Shown: one piece after another, positions 26,074-36,196 of the stretch
Layout of the letters: every line of letters begins with the position of its first letter
How positions within the stretch are numbered: the stretch's first letter is position 1
Assembly (NCBI RefSeq): GCF_021155775.2
Contig: NC_060232.1
Span: forward strand, 8,439,257-8,503,256
From: Neodiprion pinetum
Lineage: Eukaryota > Arthropoda > Insecta > Hymenoptera > Diprionidae
Direction: 5' to 3'
Length of the DNA: 64,000 bases
Made by a program: the position numbers and the translations under genes
Notes under the pieces: model-generated
Database searches by the model: none
Told to the model about the DNA's origin: nothing
The model's input: only the letters and a program-made list of their open reading frames with translations

Positions 26074-28282
26074 ATTTTCTTCCACGCTTAAGGGCGTTCG
26101 TACGTGAACTCCAATTTTTTTCTTTCCCCAACGGAACCGTTCGAAAGACCTTGCACGGGGTGAATTTTTGTCCCGTATTTGGTGATCATTGAATGGAAAA
26201 GCGTGTCAAAAGGCAAACGCGAAGGATGCGAGGTCTGGCGTATATGTAAAAGCGAAATGTCGGGAGGGCCGAATAACGGAAGGACCAGTACGTTGCCCCT
26301 ATTTCGAATAGGCGAATGGATTCAGTCTACCGTGAAGCTGCCCTCTTTAAGAGGGTATTAGCTCTTTCGCTCGGCGAATTCGCCGGCGACGCGATGGCGT
26401 CGCGACGACAACGCTAGTCGAGCGTCGTTCCTCGGTTCCGAATGGATGACGCCCACGCACACCAGCGTTTACACACATACCGTATTCGCTTATCAATACC
26501 CCTGCTTCGCTTGTAAATTCTGTATATATACTACCCGGTTCGTATATTTTGTCAAAACGATGTGACACCGACGTCGATTCAACGGCACGGATCCATCTTG
26601 CACACCTTTCGAAACTCGAAATTCACACGAACGGGAAATGTGTTTCCATGCAACTTTTCCAACCTTTCCAAAGCGAATGAAACGAATTTTCATTCTGTTC
26701 CCTATTTTTTCCGCGTTTTGTTGATTTCGTAAAAATCACACGCGACAAGACTGAAGCCGATTTTCTTAATGGTCGTTTTATTTTTCGAGAGACGATAAAT
26801 TATTTCCAAAACAAATTTTTCACCTCGCCATTTTGTATCTTTCTGGCGCGAAACGGTGACTGAACTGTACATTTGTTAGAGTGACTTCCACTTTATACAA
26901 GTATCTTCTTTTTACTCAATACCTCATCTTAAGATATCTCGAAGTTTCGCGTCCGTCTTTGAGAAATCTTTGTAGTAGTTGCGTGGATGCTTTTTTACTT
27001 TTAGAGTGGATGTACGTCCCGACGGTTCGGACATACATTCTTCTCCCTTCTCCGCGTTTCCACTGGATATTGTTGCCATGTGGTCCTTCGTTCAGCTTCC
27101 ATTCATTCCTGCCATGGACTGGCCAAATTCAATCCTCTTCATTGGCTTACATAAGTGTTTTGTTGTCCTCTATTCTTCTGGTTCTCTGCTCCTTATCCTC
27201 TTCTCTTAACGTGTTTTATGCTCCTCTGCTTTTCACCACATCCTTCTTCCCTGTTATTTTTAATCGCTAAATGAACTTTAGCGCTTCCTTTTGTGAAAGA
27301 ATCCAATTTTCTACGTAGAAATTTTTCAATTACGGAGGTTCGTAATTGTTCTGTACGGGTACGCGAGACATAAATTTTTGTACATTTGTCAAATAACATG
27401 CTTACGCGAAAAATAAAGGTTTTCACAATGATATTCGTTTGCTTCTGGGCTCGGCTTATCGTTTTGCAGTGTATAAATAACAAGTCAGCCGTGAAATTCC
27501 GTCACCAAATGCCCTACAGAATTGAGCGACACAATTAGCGACTAACAGTTGACTGAAACCACCGTAAATTTCAAGACAAGACTGTTGAATTAATTTGGAC
27601 AATAGCGTCAAAGCTCGTGTACCCGGTGATAATGATAACACAGAAATCTCATTAAAATCATCACGACTGGTTAATTAGCCGTCAAATTATCCAACAATTA
27701 TCCACGTACCGGAAGGCAAAGCAAATTATGAACGACACAAAGCGGATGACTGACCGTTTAACGTAATTTTCAAATTACGCCTTCGCCTCACTTTCACTTT
27801 CGCTCGTTAATATATTTCATACCATTTCGCAAAAACGATAAATAAGCTTTCTTTACGCTTCCTGTTATTATTATATACATTTCACAGCAAATTTGAACTC
27901 GTCGAGTTTATTTTGAACGATAGTGTGATAAGAAGAAAGCACTTTCGAAGCGAGTGAAACAACTCGTTGGATGTATAAGCTATGACGAAACTACATTAAA
28001 ATTTTGTTCCAGGGGGTAGAATAGACGGAACTGAAAGTTGGGCGACAGGCCGTCACCGCCAGGTGAAACGAGGGGAGGATAGCAGGAGAGAAAAAGGGAT
28101 ATATTATCACGATAGGGAGGGAAAAGTGAAAGCTCACACCACCCTGGGCTAATTCATTTACTACGTTACTTCGCCTGTGGCCTCAATCTCACCCAAATTC
28201 AACAATTAATGAGAAAATTGCGAGTGCTTCTCTTTCTACGTCGCTCCCTCGCAGCGTCACGCCCTTCCTGTCCCTATCGGCC

Positions 28283-28283
<1 letters not shown>
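26074..28283. other. Intronic DNA with palindromic CG-rich patch
   Basis: Contains CCCTCTTTAAGAGGG (26341-26355, 7-bp arms) and, 16 bp further on, the perfect 14-bp palindrome CGGCGAATTCGCCG (26372-26385) in a CpG-rich patch that runs to about 26460. The plus-strand frame 26881-27270 is leucine/serine/phenylalanine-rich with no recognised domain. Nothing else is supported. Confidence 0.45.
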
Positions 28284-28319
<36 letters not shown>

Positions 28320-28347
28320 TGTATATAGGTATACCACACACACACAC
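28284..28347. repeat. (TA)n and (CA)n compound microsatellite
   Basis: About 33 bp of uninterrupted TA dinucleotides (28284-28316), a short GCATGTATATAGG spacer, then an ACACAC run to about 28347, followed by another short TA run. Confidence 0.9.
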
Positions 28348-30348
28348 ATGTATAGATATATATATGTAATAAATACCTCTGGAACTGACTCGTGGAGAAC
28401 CTTGAGAAAGATCATATTCCAATTTCAGTTTCACACTTTTGTGTTCTTCTTTCTTCTATTTTTAACTCGATTGCTTTTCGTGCCGAATGATTTTTCGACT
28501 CATCATATCGAGCTTTTTTTGAGAAGAATATGTCTCTCAACTTCCCGATTTTTTGTATTTTTAAAAAAGAGAAAGTTGTTGTAATCATCTCGGGAGTGAA
28601 AAGTTGAGTTTTTACTAGATCTTAATAATCTCAGGTCCCGAGAAACGTTTCCAATCATTTTCAGACGAACGTTTGGGTGTGAAGTGATTTTTATGATTTT
28701 TTAATCGATCGATCCGGTTATTCTGAAATTAGTACCGATCAGATTCTCGGTAACGTCGGGTAACAATTTAATAATCTATTTCCGAGTACTTCGAAAAAAC
28801 TTTTTCTTTTATCGTAGAAATAACTGAAAAACATGAAAACCGATTGAAGTGAAATTTGGTTCATTCATTTATCGTCATTTAAATTAAAAAATGCCTAGAA
28901 CATAGGTAAAAAAAAATAAAAAAAGGTAACAAACCTTTTATCTGCAAAACTTGATGTCGTAGTCTGAAATGGTGAAAATCGCGGAATATTTTGGGATCGT
29001 ATTTCTTTCAGATCTTGAAAATAGTTGGTTTATTTCCGAATTGTTATCTACATTTAACCGTCATAAGATTCTCACACGCCGACAGTGATTATTGATTTAT
29101 TTACTTATCTATTTTAAATAAGAGAATCAGGCATAAGCTTGGATTGACGTATACATATATATTGATAAATTTACGAGCAATATGGTTGAATTATATTCCT
29201 TGCCCTGGCACTCGGTGGGACTCACTTCATTTTATGGCCTTGAATCATTAGTACGATCGGTCCGGTAATTAAGCAAGCAAGTAGAGTTGGGCGAGGTTCT
29301 CCCGAGTTTCCATTAGCGATAAGCAAACAACCCCTTCCATTTGTCCGAGAAGAAACCCAGCCGAGAATTTTCAGTTCTCAGTTCTCAACATCGAGCGGTT
29401 CACCTTTCACAGCTGAAATTACTCTCTGTGCAAAATTCTCTGATTTATTTACGAACCAAGTATTCACAACTAAACTGTCTGCAAAATTCAGGCCTGGACC
29501 TCGATAAATTTCTCCTATAGTTTCGACACTTTACTTATTACACGTGAAATTTAAAACGGTATATCGATTCGCTCTCTCAAAAAAAACAAAAAACAAAAAA
29601 TAAAATCGAACGACAGTATCAAAAATATTCCGATCTAGTTTCCAAAACCAGCCTGAATCAAATTTGCAAACAGAAAAATGTCCAAGGTTCTCTTCACTTT
29701 GAACTTAAGTCGATGCTGCCGACTTTCCATTTCGGTGAGAATTCATCCCGACAATTAGAGTTTCGTAGGTCGAAATCCAGCCGCGTCGTTATCATGATCC
29801 GTCAATCTTACGATTAGCTGAGCGAAGCATCCAGCACGTTTCACTTTAGCACCGGTCATTGCGGGCTTTGAAAATTGTAGTTTGTTGCAGAGTCGCCACA
29901 CTGGTCACCGACAGGACTAACGATCCGAGTAACTTACTAATCCAATTTAAGTTGGCCAAAGATTAAGCCGGAGATTTCGAGGGTCAAGGACTCGGAGCGC
30001 GGATCGGTCTGCCCAATTTAATCTCTTCACCAACAAAAACTTGCAGGCCAACCGCGTTAATACCCTGCATGCCTAAAATGGCGGATACACAAGCAGCGTG
30101 CACGGATATCGTTGAATCCGGCCGATTATCGGACCTACACAATTAGCAGTCGACAAAAGCTAAGTCAAGTTTTTGCCAGCCACAGATGATCGCCACGATA
30201 AATTGGCGGGAAACACTGTCGGGTTGCTGAAACAATACCGCTTCGTATCGATCAATTGACGTTTGTCGCATTAGAGTTCAACGTGTCCGCTTGAAGTGGT
30301 TATTTTTGTTTTTTTTTTATTGTTCAAGGAAGCCAATTCGCACGGTGG
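28348..30348. other. Intronic DNA, open-frame-poor, possible regulatory block
   Basis: Almost no open frames of 60 codons occur here on either strand. From about 29200 to 30250 the sequence is of mixed composition and rich in TAATTA/ATTA words (homeodomain-like cores), without simple repeats or inverted repeats. That texture fits intronic cis-regulatory DNA, but nothing specific can be assigned from sequence alone. Confidence 0.3.
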
Positions 30349-30456
30349 CAATTAACGATAAATTGGAACTGTTACATTTCAATTATTTGAGCTTTCCTGT
30401 TCCGCCTTGGACATTGAATTAATTAAAATGTAACAGTTCAAATTTATTGTCAATTG
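30349..30456. repeat. 108-bp inverted repeat / long hairpin
   Basis: Two arms of about 40 bp pair with a few mismatches. The left arm contains GATAAATTGGAACTGTTACA, and the right arm in reverse complement contains AATAAATTTGAACTGTTACA. They are separated by a loop of about 25 bases (AGCTTTCCTGTTCCGCCTTG and onward). The size and geometry fit either a microRNA-type precursor or a very small fold-back MITE. No mature microRNA known to me matches either arm. Confidence 0.6.
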
Positions 30457-31489
30457 AACGATCTTAATTGCAAGACGCTGTAAAAAGTATAAATATTGTG
30501 ATTCACGTTTGTGATATTAACAATTAGTTTCCCTGCAAAGGTTGTGTAAAAAATTGCAAGTATATGCAATTTTGATGAATAATTTTTGATAGTTTGTACC
30601 CACAAAATTTGTATTTCTTGTTCACATTAATCTCAGCAATTAACTTCATGGCACTTCCAGCAGCGGTCATCATTCAAAGTTTTTGACAGAGTAGAATGTC
30701 GGTTGAACGTTCTTTTCGTTTGGCGATAAAAAGGGTTTGCACCGATGTCGCGGGGTTCTGAAGAGTCGATGAAGAAGCTGCAGCAACATTGGGATAAAAA
30801 AAAATTGTCCGACGAATTGCACTAGAACTGTGTTACATTTGAAGACAGTATCGAAAGGACGAAGAGTATCGTTTCGATGGTTATAATTGGCGCATTTTGG
30901 ACATCGCAAAGGCCAAAAATCTACGACTTCCAATTCAGATTTCCGTAGGGGATAAAAAACTGTAATTGTCGATTGACAGAGGGGCCATATTGTCGAATTT
31001 TCATAGACGTAAAAATCTTATTCACAAGATTTAAAAATGTGGAAAGTCCAAGTTGCGAAAATTGTAAATATAGAAAAGTCGAAACATAGAACGTCAAAAT
31101 CGAGAATCTATATTCGATTCTATATCATCGCGACGAGTTCTGACGATTCTACGGTTCGGCATTCAATGTTCCGACCCTTCTATTCTTCCACTTCTCCACA
31201 ATTTTACTTTCCACACTTCGAAGTCTATACCTAAATTGAGTTCTCGGTTCTTTAAAACATCGATATTATTGTCCTTCAATTTTTTCATCTCTTTATATTT
31301 TCACCCGCGCTCGAGATTTGACGTTCAAGAAAATACCGCGGACTTTTAGAATCTCCAAAATAAAGTTCATTGTTATAATTTTTCTCTAGAGGACGATAAC
31401 GAGACGATTCCGTAAAAGTCGCGTCGGCGGATGAATGACGAGAGGCTGACGGATACAGCCAAAGAAACAGGTGTAGGCTTCACGCTCTA
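30457..31489. other. Intronic DNA, no gene recognised
   Basis: AT-rich. The minus-strand frame at 30670-30933 has scattered cysteines but no recognisable zinc-finger spacing or other domain. AATTGCACTAG at 30815 resembles the start of miR-92, but the match does not continue. Confidence 0.45.
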
Positions 31490-31840
31490 AACAGATATTG
31501 CAATTACCGGCACTAGAATGCAGCGGGGCATGCCCGGCAACTAATCGTAACTTCCTTCCGGTTTCTCGGAGCTACTCCCCCCGGCGAATCTCGGCTTCCT
31601 GCGGCTTCTTGCCGAGGCTACTGCACCGGGCTGGAGAAGAGAGGGGAGAGGGAGAGAGGGGGGAAGAGAGGGCGGAGCTGATAAGCCGGCAATCTTAAGG
31701 GCATTACCCGGCCTTGGCGTGATTGAACTCAACCGAAGTGTAGCCGCCGCATTCGCTTCCCGCTTTGCATAATCATGCACCTCGACGTCTCGCCACCGTG
31801 CATCCAGACTCTATCCGCGATGCATAATGCGGTAATGTAT
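31490..31840. promoter_or_regulatory. GC/CpG-rich block with POU/octamer-like sites
   Basis: A GC-rich island in an AT-rich intron. A purine tract fills 31633-31676. Downstream are TTTGCATAATCATGC (about 31765) and GATGCATAATGCGG (about 31818), both close to the octamer/POU-homeodomain consensus. POU factors commonly drive neuronal enhancers, which would suit a gene for a synaptic receptor auxiliary protein. That link is inference. Overlapping frames here are explained by the purine tract. Confidence 0.28.
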
Positions 31841-33710
31841 ATGTATAATATACGTGTATAAGCCTGTATTATCTAGGTATAACTGTCCGCGCTTCTCGGT
31901 ATCCGTATATTTTATCCCCGTCAGAGCCGAGCCGTTAAACCGACGTACCTGCGACGGGTCGACGGCTCGAAAGTGTCGCTTTCGCTTGAATTATACAAGA
32001 ATTATCGCATCCTTTATTTATCGCTTCACGGCGAACCGCGATTACGTGATTTTCAGCTAGATTTCCTTCGGGTTGAAAACTGAATTTCAGGCCGTATCAG
32101 GCGGAAGATCTTTTGGATTCTTGTGCCGAACGATGATTATTTCTTTTTGCACGATCGTGAGAAATTCACCAGATTTTTAAAGTATACGGAAATAAGTGGA
32201 AATTTCGATTCAGGTACTTTTTTAACGTTGTCAAAAGTGTATTTTCCATTTATCGAATTGTTAAATTCGAAAGCTGGCAAAGATCTCTTTAAAAATAAAA
32301 AACTAGAAAATACACCAATCATCAACAATAGCTTAGATGTTCCTCCTTCCTATTAAATCACTTTAAAATTGTAAAAAAAAAATAACGTGTTCGTTCCACT
32401 TTACTCCAAGATAGCTGATTTTACTGACAAGGTCATATTCTGCAGACGCACTGAAACACTGTTATTCTCCCATTGGGATAATTGAATATTCAATTTCACA
32501 ATATTGCAAGGATTTTGATTATGCCAGCAATGACAATATTGAATTGTTTACTGAAAAAAACAGGGAAATCTTTTCCAGTGGCTACATAGTTTTCATGGAA
32601 AAAAATGAACACATATAATTATAAAAATAAATTTTGTTCATATCTAATATTATCTAGCCTCATATAATTTCTAGGTATAAGTAATTAGGTATATCCATTT
32701 GGTCTCGCGTTGTTAAAAAAAAAAGAGCGATCGTATAGAGGAAAATCAAACAAATCTTCCGCATTTATAATCATTGTGAACTAAAACATGAATCAAATAA
32801 AGCAATTATAACCATCCAAACTACCTCCTCGAAAACAATTTGAAACCCGAGCTTATTCAAACGCCGAAATTTCACAGCACGAAACGCTTAACATTTGTTG
32901 GACAAATTGTTTCTACCAGTGGGTACTGCAGCAATAAACTCGATACTCTTGGAAAAAATATATGGCTAAAACGGTTCGTTCGACAAAGCTGGCCCAGCGA
33001 GGCAATTACGATAATACACATATGTATACCTACGCGTGTACATAAAGTAGAGAAGAAGGAAGAAAAAAAATTGTTGGCGCGAAAGGCGAGGGTTGTGAAA
33101 CGGTGCGGAATGAAATATGTAGTCAAATCAAAATGGGGTCTGGAGCGGACTCTATTTTCAAGTAGCTCCTCAATTTTAACCCCCCCGAGGATGACATGAA
33201 CAGCCCCGAAAATAAGTTGGGTAAAAATATTTTCGGTGGTTGGTTATCGATTATCGTCTGGAGAACGGTCAATTCTTGGGTAATATTCGAGGATGAAAAA
33301 GTGACCGGAAAACGGTTAAGAATCGTGTGGCAAAGAAGGGAATAGAGATGTTGAGAAGTGAGGGTAAAGGTATACTCCTTGAGGAGGAATACACACACGC
33401 ACGCACAATATACACGTACGGGCGACGCGACGGGGAGACGGATATTGGTATTAAATCCCCAGGACTCCCCGAGGGCAACCCTTTATTGAAACGGTCCTAG
33501 CCGCACCGGCATGGCATCGTACCATCTTCCCTCTAAGCCAAACGGTCGCAAGTCCAACCGTATATATGGATATTACGCTATTACATGATTTCATGATGCC
33601 ACCATTGATCGAAATCCTCGATCTATGATCAAGCCATATGGATGCGATTGAGTAACATCGTTACCCTTCCTTATCCAAACAATGTGAAGTGTCGTTAGAA
33701 GACAATTATA
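31841..33710. other. Intronic DNA, no gene recognised
   Basis: AT-rich, with short frames and no recognisable domain. Nothing structural beyond A-runs near 32373 and 32716. Confidence 0.45.
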
Positions 33711-34141
33711 CAATGAGAGAAATTTTTAGTTCCGGTTACCGCTCAGTCCTTAACTATTTTCATTTTTTTACCACAATCGAAAAATATAGTTCTAGATAGA
33801 AAATAAAAATTAGTTTTATAGCTGTTACCGGAAACTCTGGTATCCGTCACTATTCTTTCTCACCACGATCACTGTTGCTATATTTTCTTGTAACTGTTGC
33901 GAAAATTTTTAGTGCTTGTGCAACGATAAATTGACGTTAAAGCCTTATTTGACTAAAAATGTAGAGTAAACCGAACAAACTGATTTTGCACTGAAATTAC
34001 CAAAACAAGATCGACAATAGCGAAAAATGGTTACGTTTACCTCGTTTTTCGTAATTCCAATAATATTCGAACAGTTTCTTTGACAACAACAGTTTTACTG
34101 AATTTTTTTAGTTACTGTAACAAATGAAATTTTTCTCAGTG
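33711..34141. mobile_element. 431-bp TA-flanked MITE (CAnTGAGAnAAATTT ends)
   Basis: The left end is CAATGAGAGAAATTTTTAG, and the right end in reverse complement is CACTGAGAAAAATTTCATTT. This gives a terminal inverted repeat of about 15 bp with two mismatches. TA lies directly outside both ends (33709-33710 and 34142-34143), which is the Tc1/mariner-superfamily target duplication. The interior is AT-rich, with recurring GTTACCG/GTTACTGTAAC words and no frame, so the element is non-autonomous. Confidence 0.6.
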
Positions 34142-34143
34142 TA

Positions 34144-35981
34144 GGTTTGTCGAGAATCCTCTGCCATACGCAGAGAAGAAAAAGAACAGAGCTTACTCAA
34201 AACTCGAGGAAAAAACGAACACATTGAGGTTTTCCATTGGAAAAAAAAATAAATAAATAAACAAATACCCCTCGCAACAATATTTGTAATGCAAAAATGG
34301 TTTCAATTTTTTTTAAATTCGCTTTGATGGGGTTACCGATATTGCGAAAATTGAATAGAAATAAATGTTGACCGGTATTCGACGTAAGAATAAAAATTTC
34401 AAACAATTAGTGTTCCCGGAAATTGACTAATTTTCTTTTCATTACTTAATCGTTTAATTTTGCCTGAAAAAAACTTTGCAAAACGTGTCCCGTTAAGTTT
34501 TGTCAATTGTTAAAATGCTGATTCTTTCGAAAATACTGTCATTCTTGAATACGTACGCAGTCTGCCAAATTCCACGTTTTTAGAGACCGTCGCCGTTCTA
34601 ACTTTACGACAAATGCAACTTTTACTTGCCACCACAGCTGTATGAAGCTCTGGGAAACTTTCATCGGCTTATTCTTCAAAAGTTGAGAAGATTTTTCTAA
34701 GACAGCCGACGGATGCAATAAAAGGAATTTTTCTCAGACAGACAATTCGCATTGAGATAAAATATTTCGTTTTTTGTACACGACAATATTGGACATGAAA
34801 AAATTGAGACTGAATTTTATTTTCTATACTCTTTGAAATTAAAAATAAATCACGATTATTGTACAACAGATAAAAACTGCAACGTTAAGCGGAACTCCTG
34901 CGACGTGTGCATTCAAAGAAATGGGTCACAGGCCCTTTAATGGCCAGCCATCTGCGCATACAGGACAATAGGTACGGTTTTCACGATTTTGGATAAATAC
35001 AACGTCATTACGAAAGATGCTTAACGGAAGCGAAATGCATTAAATCCATGCAGAACCCTTTCAGCGGCGAGCATCGTCCGCAATATTCACCCGCAACGGT
35101 GATTCGGACTAACAATCAGAGCAAAAGCTTCGCAGGTTTGAGAGCTGTGACATTTTCGTCTCGGATTTCTTGTCGGCAAAATTGAAGATCAGAAAGGAAG
35201 AAAGGAAAGAAAGAAAGAAAGAAATAAGAAAGAAAGTAGTAATGCTTCTGGGCTTTTAAACTGTGTTTTACGGACGGAATAATAAAAGACTGTGATCTTT
35301 TCTCTTTAGTCCCCAACGATTCTCATTCCGATGCAAGGACTGTTCAAATTTACTTTGACAAATGAGACGTGCTCGGAAACGGGCCACTCGATTAAAGCTC
35401 TCGAAAGAGAGCAGAAAGTTAATTGTAGAAGATTTAAAATGAGAGCGGCGTCTTATCCGGACATCAAAGTCGAACGCAGAACAGCAAAGATCGGATTTGG
35501 GGTGCCTCGGCGTTCCGATTCCGGGCCTCTAAGTCGCGTGATCCTCGAGCTTTATTATCGAGCGGTAAGTCGAGGTGACGTTCCAATAGTAATGCAATTA
35601 TTCGACGATGCAGTTTAGTGCTGCAGTGTTTGATAGCGAAAACGCGATAGCGGTAATGCGATCAGCGAGTCGTGGGTTAATACCCGTCAGACCGTGTACT
35701 GGAAGATTATTGATGATAGTTGGAATGGCAACGCGGTCTATGTACAGCTACAAATTGAATGTAAACTAATCGATCAATGCAGCCGTCCTGGACGTTGATA
35801 TTGTTATTGTCATGGATTCGCGCTCACTGGCGCCTGTTAAATTACCCGATTATAAACGAACCACGATTCAACAAAGTCTCGACAATTTTTACCACGTACA
35901 AGGACCGTAAGGACGCGAAGCTTCGCGCATGTGGCAAGGGTCGAACCCTCGAAAAATAGGTTGGTACTCGAAATAACTCAC
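34144..35981. other. Intronic DNA upstream of the giant intron's donor
   Basis: Includes a (GAAA)n-type microsatellite at 35191-35236. The 95-codon plus-strand frame at 35331-35618 is open and of ordinary composition but shows no known domain. The last bases before 35982 carry, on the minus strand, the GTGAGTT donor of the first CUB exon. Confidence 0.45.
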
Positions 35982-36196
35982 GTCTGTCGATGAAATGAAA
36001 ACTGCCGGTAAAGCCAGTCGCATTGGTCGAAGCCCCTTCTGTGTGCAACTCGAGAATAAGCACTGGTCCAGAGCTGTAGAGTTTCGCCGGGATGTCCCCC
36101 AAGCCTCCGCATAAAAGACCGGACCAGGGTGTGTACTCGGAGACCCCTTTGCTCTCCAAGTGTAGAAACACCTTGATAAAATCCCCACTCGAACAG
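35982..36196 (-). CDS. CUB-domain protein, internal exon (second half of a CUB domain)
   Basis: A 215-bp internal exon (one base, 71 codons, one base). On the minus strand the acceptor is TTCTGGTTTGTTTCAG and the donor is GAC AGA C|GTGAGT, a strong match. It opens with CSSGDFIKVFLH, the C3-x-x-x-D-x-I-x-V strand of a CUB domain with the conserved aspartate. Then come LLCGG (C4), DIPAKLYSSGPVLILELHT (the strand and turn after C4) and NATGFTGSFHFIDRR (the closing GF-x-G-x-F strand). NAT is a potential N-glycosylation sequon, as expected for an extracellular domain. The final phase-1 base joins the first two bases of the 4005-4161 exon to give arginine, leading straight into the next CUB. The first half of this CUB (C1-C2) must come from an upstream exon that I could not find in 36197-64000. 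The arrangement resembles SOL-1-like multi-CUB receptor auxiliary proteins; the orthology is inferred. Confidence 0.88.

Larger units (their letters stand above)
4162..35981 (-). other. 31.8-kb intron between two CUB exons
   Basis: Bounded on the minus strand by the strong donor C|GTGAGT of the upstream exon and the acceptor CAG|GA of the downstream exon. The phase-1 donor and the two-base start of the next exon fit together and give an uninterrupted linker, FIDR-R-KFEID. No exon in the same family is needed between them, although an alternative cassette exon cannot be excluded. The intron holds several MITEs, microsatellites and possible regulatory clusters, listed separately. No host coding frame inside it on either strand resembles a known protein. 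Confidence 0.75.

Noticed and set aside
30815..30825. AATTGCACTAG, resembling the miR-92 5' end
   Set aside because: The match ends after 11 bases, and there is no hairpin around it.
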